Shown here piece by piece: positions 6,869 through 8,611 of a DNA stretch of 8,611 nucleotides. Source of the stretch: an uncultured Veillonella sp. (GTDB taxonomy: Bacteria > Bacillota > Negativicutes > Veillonellales > Veillonellaceae); NCBI GenBank assembly GCA_900552715.1, contig USAV01000080.1, forward strand, positions 1 to 8,611. The letters run 5' to 3'. Both the position numbers and the translations under genes were made by a program. Positions within the stretch are counted from its first letter, which is position 1; each line of letters begins with the position of its first letter. Below the pieces are notes generated by a model. That model made no database searches, was not told the origin of the DNA, and saw only the letters and a list, made by a program, of their open reading frames with translations.

Positions 6869-7729
6869 CTAGAATAACGGAATAATAGATGCTAATGTAG
6901 GCCATCCATTATCGCGTAAAAAATCACGTAATGACCATGTATAGTGAATAAATGGTGCACAATGTAGGCGTAACCAGAACGATAAGTACGGTGTGTCACC
7001 TTGGAATATAGCCAATCGATTTAAGGCATATAAATTATCGCCTGGCTGTACTGTACCCGGTTGTACTGTGAAAGCCATTTTGTAACCAGATTGTTTAGTT
7101 ACATATTGAACGAGCATATCGTTAAACCCACCAGGATATGCTAGATACTCAATAGGCTCACCCAAAATCCCCTCCAAAGAAGTCTTCCCACCAAGAAGAG
7201 CATCCGGTAATTCGGTAGGGTCAATTTTTGTTAAAATTTTATGATGATTTGTATGGCCTTGAATATCAAATCCACCCGCTTCCATTTGGTGCATTTGTTC
7301 TGTAGAAACAAAACCAGGCGTATTAGCTGCATCACTAATCATAAACAAGGTAGCCTTCATGTTGTATTCCTTTAAAATAGGCAATACATTTTTATAGTTA
7401 TCTACATAGCCATCATCAAAGGTGATAACAATTGGCTTATTGGGTAATTCAGCACCATTTTCTAAATAATCATATAATTGATCTAATGTAATCGTGTTGT
7501 ATCCCTGATTATGTAAATACTCCATCTGCTCTCTAAACTGATCAACATGAAGAGTCAAAGCTGAATGCTTTTCATCGTTTACTTGATGGTAATTAAGAAC
7601 TGGTACACCATAGATTTTATAATCAGTAGACAGCCCCCACATAACACCAAAAGAGATAGCTAAAATTGCAATACATATTGCGAGAAAACATAATAATTTT
7701 TTAATACAGCTCTTGCCATATTTATACAT
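6869..7729 (-). CDS. Membrane-anchored polysaccharide deacetylase (NodB domain)
   Basis: 286 residues. A basic start and a hydrophobic segment (about 12-33) make an uncleaved anchor or signal peptide, placing the enzyme on the outer face of the inner membrane or in the periplasm. The carbohydrate esterase family 4 motifs are complete: VPVLNYHQV (42-50), TFDDG (103-107, catalytic base and metal Asp), HTNHH (159-163, the HTxxH metal motif), YPGG (198-201) and LNRLAIF (236-242). Such enzymes remove N- or O-acetyl groups from cell-surface glycans or peptidoglycan; the exact substrate cannot be read here. The ATG follows a GGAG about 12 bases upstream, a rather long spacing. It is the first gene of a two-gene unit with moaB, a pairing with no obvious functional link. 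Confidence 0.92.
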   Translation of the reverse strand: MYKYGKSCIKKLLCFLAICIAILAISFGVMWGLSTDYKIYGVPVLNYHQVNDEKHSALTLHVDQFREQMEYLHNQGYNTITLDQLYDYLENGAELPNKPIVITFDDGYVDNYKNVLPILKEYNMKATLFMISDAANTPGFVSTEQMHQMEAGGFDIQGHTNHHKILTKIDPTELPDALLGGKTSLEGILGEPIEYLAYPGGFNDMLVQYVTKQSGYKMAFTVQPGTVQPGDNLYALNRLAIFQGDTPYLSFWLRLHCAPFIHYTWSLRDFLRDNGWPTLASIIPLF

Positions 7730-7766
7730 ATAAACTAATCACTCCAATCCACTTAAGCATATAATG

Positions 7767-7795
7767 AGAATATCACACATACCTAGTATTATCAA
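7767..7795 (-). promoter_or_regulatory. Candidate promoter for the deacetylase-moaB unit
   Basis: TTGATA (7795-7790) and TATTCT (7772-7767) are separated by exactly 17 bases on the minus strand, with 5/6 and 4/6 matches to the sigma-70 consensus. This leaves a leader of about 30 bases before the deacetylase ATG. A 6-base dyad, ATTCAT (7814-7819) with ATGAAT (7828-7833), lies just upstream and might bind a regulator. The rest of 7730-7868 shows nothing else. Confidence 0.5.
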
Positions 7796-7868
7796 GAAAA
7801 TCCCTCACAAGATATTCATATTAATCTATGAATGAAAATATTTATTAGTAATATGCAAAAATAGACAT

Positions 7869-7908
7869 AAAAAAGCCCTATAAACTTGGAGATCAAGAGT
7901 ATAGGGCT
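7869..7908 (-). terminator. Intrinsic terminator closing the post-rRNA spacer
   Basis: The outer stem AGCCCTATA (7874-7882) / TATAGGGCT (7900-7908) and the inner stem CTTG (7885-7888) / CAAG (7894-7897) make a long hairpin. The T-run falls on the minus-strand 3' side (7874-7869). There is no T-run for the plus strand. No gene lies immediately upstream of it on the minus strand, so it implies a non-coding transcript or read-through from the rRNA operon. Confidence 0.85.
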
Positions 7909-7912
7909 CGTT

Positions 7913-8048
7913 ATTTACATATATTTAAAGTTATACAGTCATTTACAATTCGGTAACATTGGTACTCGTGTCTACATAATGCTATTAATTTACATATATT
8001 TGAAGTTACTAAGCGGCTTTACGGTCGATACCATTGGTGCTACGCACC
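7913..8048. repeat. Degenerate 75-base tandem repeat, two units
   Basis: ATTTACATATATTT followed by AAGTTA begins at 7913 and again at 7988, with one base difference in the first 21. Further in, both units carry a CGGT-rich stretch followed by CATTGGT and CT.CG, with small gaps. The second unit runs into the strong hairpin at 8026-8057, while the first has lost the matching arm. This looks like an old duplication in which one copy has decayed. Confidence 0.5.
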
Positions 8049-8057
8049 GCGGTATCG
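8026..8057. other. Strong nested hairpin
   Basis: CGATACC (8026-8032) pairs with GGTATCG (8051-8057). Inside, GGTGC (8036-8040) pairs with GCACC (8044-8048) across a TAC loop, leaving a small ATT/GC internal loop. Twelve pairs in 32 bases with no T-run fits a structural RNA element better than a terminator. The strand is not decided by the pairing, but the flanking terminators favour minus. Confidence 0.6.
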
Positions 8058-8102
8058 GTTTGATATGGTTTATATCTACCACTAGCCGCGGCTTCCTATC
8101 AA

Positions 8103-8160
8103 TCCTCACTGTGGATTTCCCTTCTCTGCTCCGCAGCTCGGTAAATCTTACGTTCGGAAG
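8103..8160 (-). repeat. 58-base structured repeat module, copy 1
   Basis: Differs from copy 2 only at 8137 (C here, T there). On the minus strand it folds with CTTCC at its 5' end. Next come stem GATTT/AAATC, a CC/GG step, a purine-rich internal loop and the hairpin CTGC-GGA-GCAG. The outer strand is completed by GGAAG just past the repeat, in the sequence shared with the 5S 3' end. The single difference falls in the internal loop and leaves every stem intact. Confidence 0.8.
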
Positions 8161-8220
8161 CACTCATATGGGTCATTTGCGTCGCTTAGTTCTAAGTCCT
8201 CTTCGGTTGCCCTACTTGCT

Positions 8221-8278
8221 TCCTCACTGTGGATTTCCCTTCTCTGCTCCGCAGTTCGGTAAATCTTACGTTCGGAAG
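8221..8278 (-). repeat. 58-base structured repeat module, copy 2
   Basis: Second copy, starting 118 bases from the first. Pairs in plus-strand positions are GATTT 8232-8236 with AAATC 8261-8265, CC 8238-8239 with GG 8258-8259, and CTGC 8244-8247 with GCAG 8251-8254. The flanks add a 9-base outer helix, CTTGCTTCC (8215-8223) with GGAAGAAAG (8274-8282), with one mismatch. The whole domain 8215-8282 is therefore self-contained. Confidence 0.8.
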
Positions 8279-8385
8279 AAAGCGATGCAGTGAATCTGTC
8301 GTCGTTTCACTCCTCCATCTTCTACTGCCCTGCTTTTCCCAGCGCCGTCTTACACGGACACTTACATAGATACAACCTCTACAAC

Positions 8386-8400
8386 CTTGGCTGGAGGCGG
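8386..8400 (-). other. 15-base stretch complementary to the 5S rRNA
   Basis: The plus-strand sequence CTTGGCTGGAGGCGG is the reverse complement, with one mismatch, of 8503-8517 inside the 5S gene. In a minus-strand transcript it could pair 14 of 15 bases with the 3' half of the 5S rRNA, enclosing the terminator and the small hairpin between them. It may be a processing element, an inverted relic of a 5S gene, or chance helped by GC content. Confidence 0.5.
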
Positions 8401-8414
8401 CTCTAGTAGGGTTA

Positions 8415-8431
8415 GCTAGTCGAAGACTAGC
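8415..8431. other. Short perfect hairpin behind the rRNA terminator
   Basis: GCTAGTC (8415-8421) pairs with GACTAGC (8425-8431) around a 3-base loop. It lies directly past the terminator T-run in the minus direction. It could be a second stop or a processing structure for read-through RNA. No T-run follows it on the minus strand. Confidence 0.5.
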
Positions 8432-8473
8432 AAAAAGAAAAAGGCCTACCTTTAGGTAGACCTTTTTCTTTTC
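8432..8473 (-). terminator. rRNA operon terminator after 5S
   Basis: AAAAGAAAAAGG (8433-8444) pairs with CCTTTTTCTTTT (8461-8472) and CTACC (8446-8450) with GGTAG (8455-8459), with one mismatch between the two blocks and a 4-base loop. On the minus strand the 3' arm is T-rich and runs into TTTTTG. It begins a few bases after the 5S 3' end. Because the stem itself is A/T-rich on both sides it could also work in the plus direction. Confidence 0.92.
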
Positions 8474-8478
8474 GTTAA

Positions 8479-8592
8479 TCAGCGGCTTCCTATCCTCCCA
8501 GGCCGTCTCCAGCCAAGTACTTTCGGCGTTTATAAGCTTAACTACTGTGTTCGAGATGGGAACAGGTGGATCCTCATAGCCATCGCCACTGA
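8479..8592 (-). rRNA. rrf: 5S ribosomal RNA
   Basis: The minus strand gives a complete 5S: it begins TCAGTGGCGATGGC, carries the conserved CCATCTCGAACACAG core, and ends GGATAGGAAGCCGCTGA. The ends pair as helix I (TCAGTGGC with GCCGCTGA), which sets the limits to within a base or two and gives a length near 114. The 23S gene would lie beyond the right edge; 8593-8611 is the 23S-5S spacer. It is followed directly by the operon terminator. Confidence 0.96.
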
Positions 8593-8611
8593 ATCTGTCA
8601 GAGTTTGTACT

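Larger units (their letters stand above)
7909..8431 (-). other. Gene-free, highly structured spacer between two minus-strand terminators; possible non-coding RNA
   Basis: About 520 bases with no frame having a credible start, ribosome site and protein-like sequence. Instead it contains two copies of a foldable 58-base module, a nested hairpin, a degenerate tandem repeat and short 5S-like pieces, and it looks richer in G and C than the intergenic DNA elsewhere in the window. The flanking terminators both point leftward, so the natural reading is a minus-strand RNA, made by read-through of the rRNA terminator or from an internal promoter I could not identify. It is not a tRNA, tmRNA, SRP RNA or other class I recognise. 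Its identity as a functional RNA is inference. Confidence 0.4.

Noticed and set aside
6366..6905. Longer 179-residue version of MoaB
   Set aside because: The extra N-terminus overlaps the deacetylase end, has no ribosome site, and AGGAGG sits just before the ATG at 6860.
8099..8176. Minus-strand 25-codon frame, hydrophilic peptide starting MTHMSASERK, covering module copy 1
   Set aside because: No ribosome site before the ATG, and the same frame in copy 2 has no start codon. The one change between copies does not show coding selection. RNA structure explains the conservation better.
7886..8293. Plus-strand open frame of 135 codons across the spacer
   Set aside because: It uses a TTG start with no ribosome site, begins inside a terminator hairpin, runs through the structured repeats against the direction of all neighbours, and repeats the same peptide only because the DNA module is repeated.
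7909..8431. tRNA, tmRNA, SRP RNA or CRISPR array in the spacer
   Set aside because: No cloverleaf or T-loop sequence, no tmRNA or SRP hallmark motifs, and only two repeat copies with unequal structured flanks rather than regular short repeats and spacers.

Overview
The window reads as a chromosomal segment of an AT-rich, low-oxygen bacterium of the Negativicutes, most like Veillonella. That placement rests on protein and rRNA style recalled by eye, not on a search. Every gene I can support lies on the minus strand, so in transcription order the window runs right to left: 5S rRNA (end of an rRNA operon), a gene-free structured spacer, polysaccharide deacetylase, moaB, an Rrf2 regulator, cydA, cydB, and a very long cydDC gene that leaves the window at its left edge.

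Right end (about 7870-8611): a 5S rRNA and its strong intrinsic terminator are followed by roughly 520 bases with no credible gene. This stretch is full of RNA-like structure. It holds two 58-base copies (57/58 identical) of a foldable module, a nested 7+5 bp hairpin, a degenerate 75-base tandem repeat, a 15-base stretch nearly complementary to the 5S rRNA, and short pieces matching the two ends of the 5S gene. It closes with a second minus-strand terminator. This is the least explained part of the window.

Middle (6330-7800): a membrane-anchored NodB-type deacetylase and a MogA/MoaB-family molybdenum-cofactor protein form a tight two-gene unit. The moaB ribosome site overlaps the deacetylase stop codon. 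The unit has a plausible promoter in front and a clear terminator behind.

Left two thirds (1-6236): a cytochrome bd locus. The Rrf2-type regulator has four clustered cysteines and a promoter overlapped by a perfect 14+14 bp inverted repeat, a likely self-operator. It is followed without a visible terminator by cydA (short Q-loop form) and cydB, which overlap by 10 bases. A terminator then separates cydB from the ABC exporter needed to assemble cytochrome bd. That exporter is one continuous reading frame carrying a CydD-like half and a CydC-like half, so the usual heterodimer is a single fused polypeptide here. Together these genes would make, assemble and regulate a high-affinity quinol oxidase used for oxygen removal. 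The Rrf2 protein probably senses oxygen, NO or Fe-S status.
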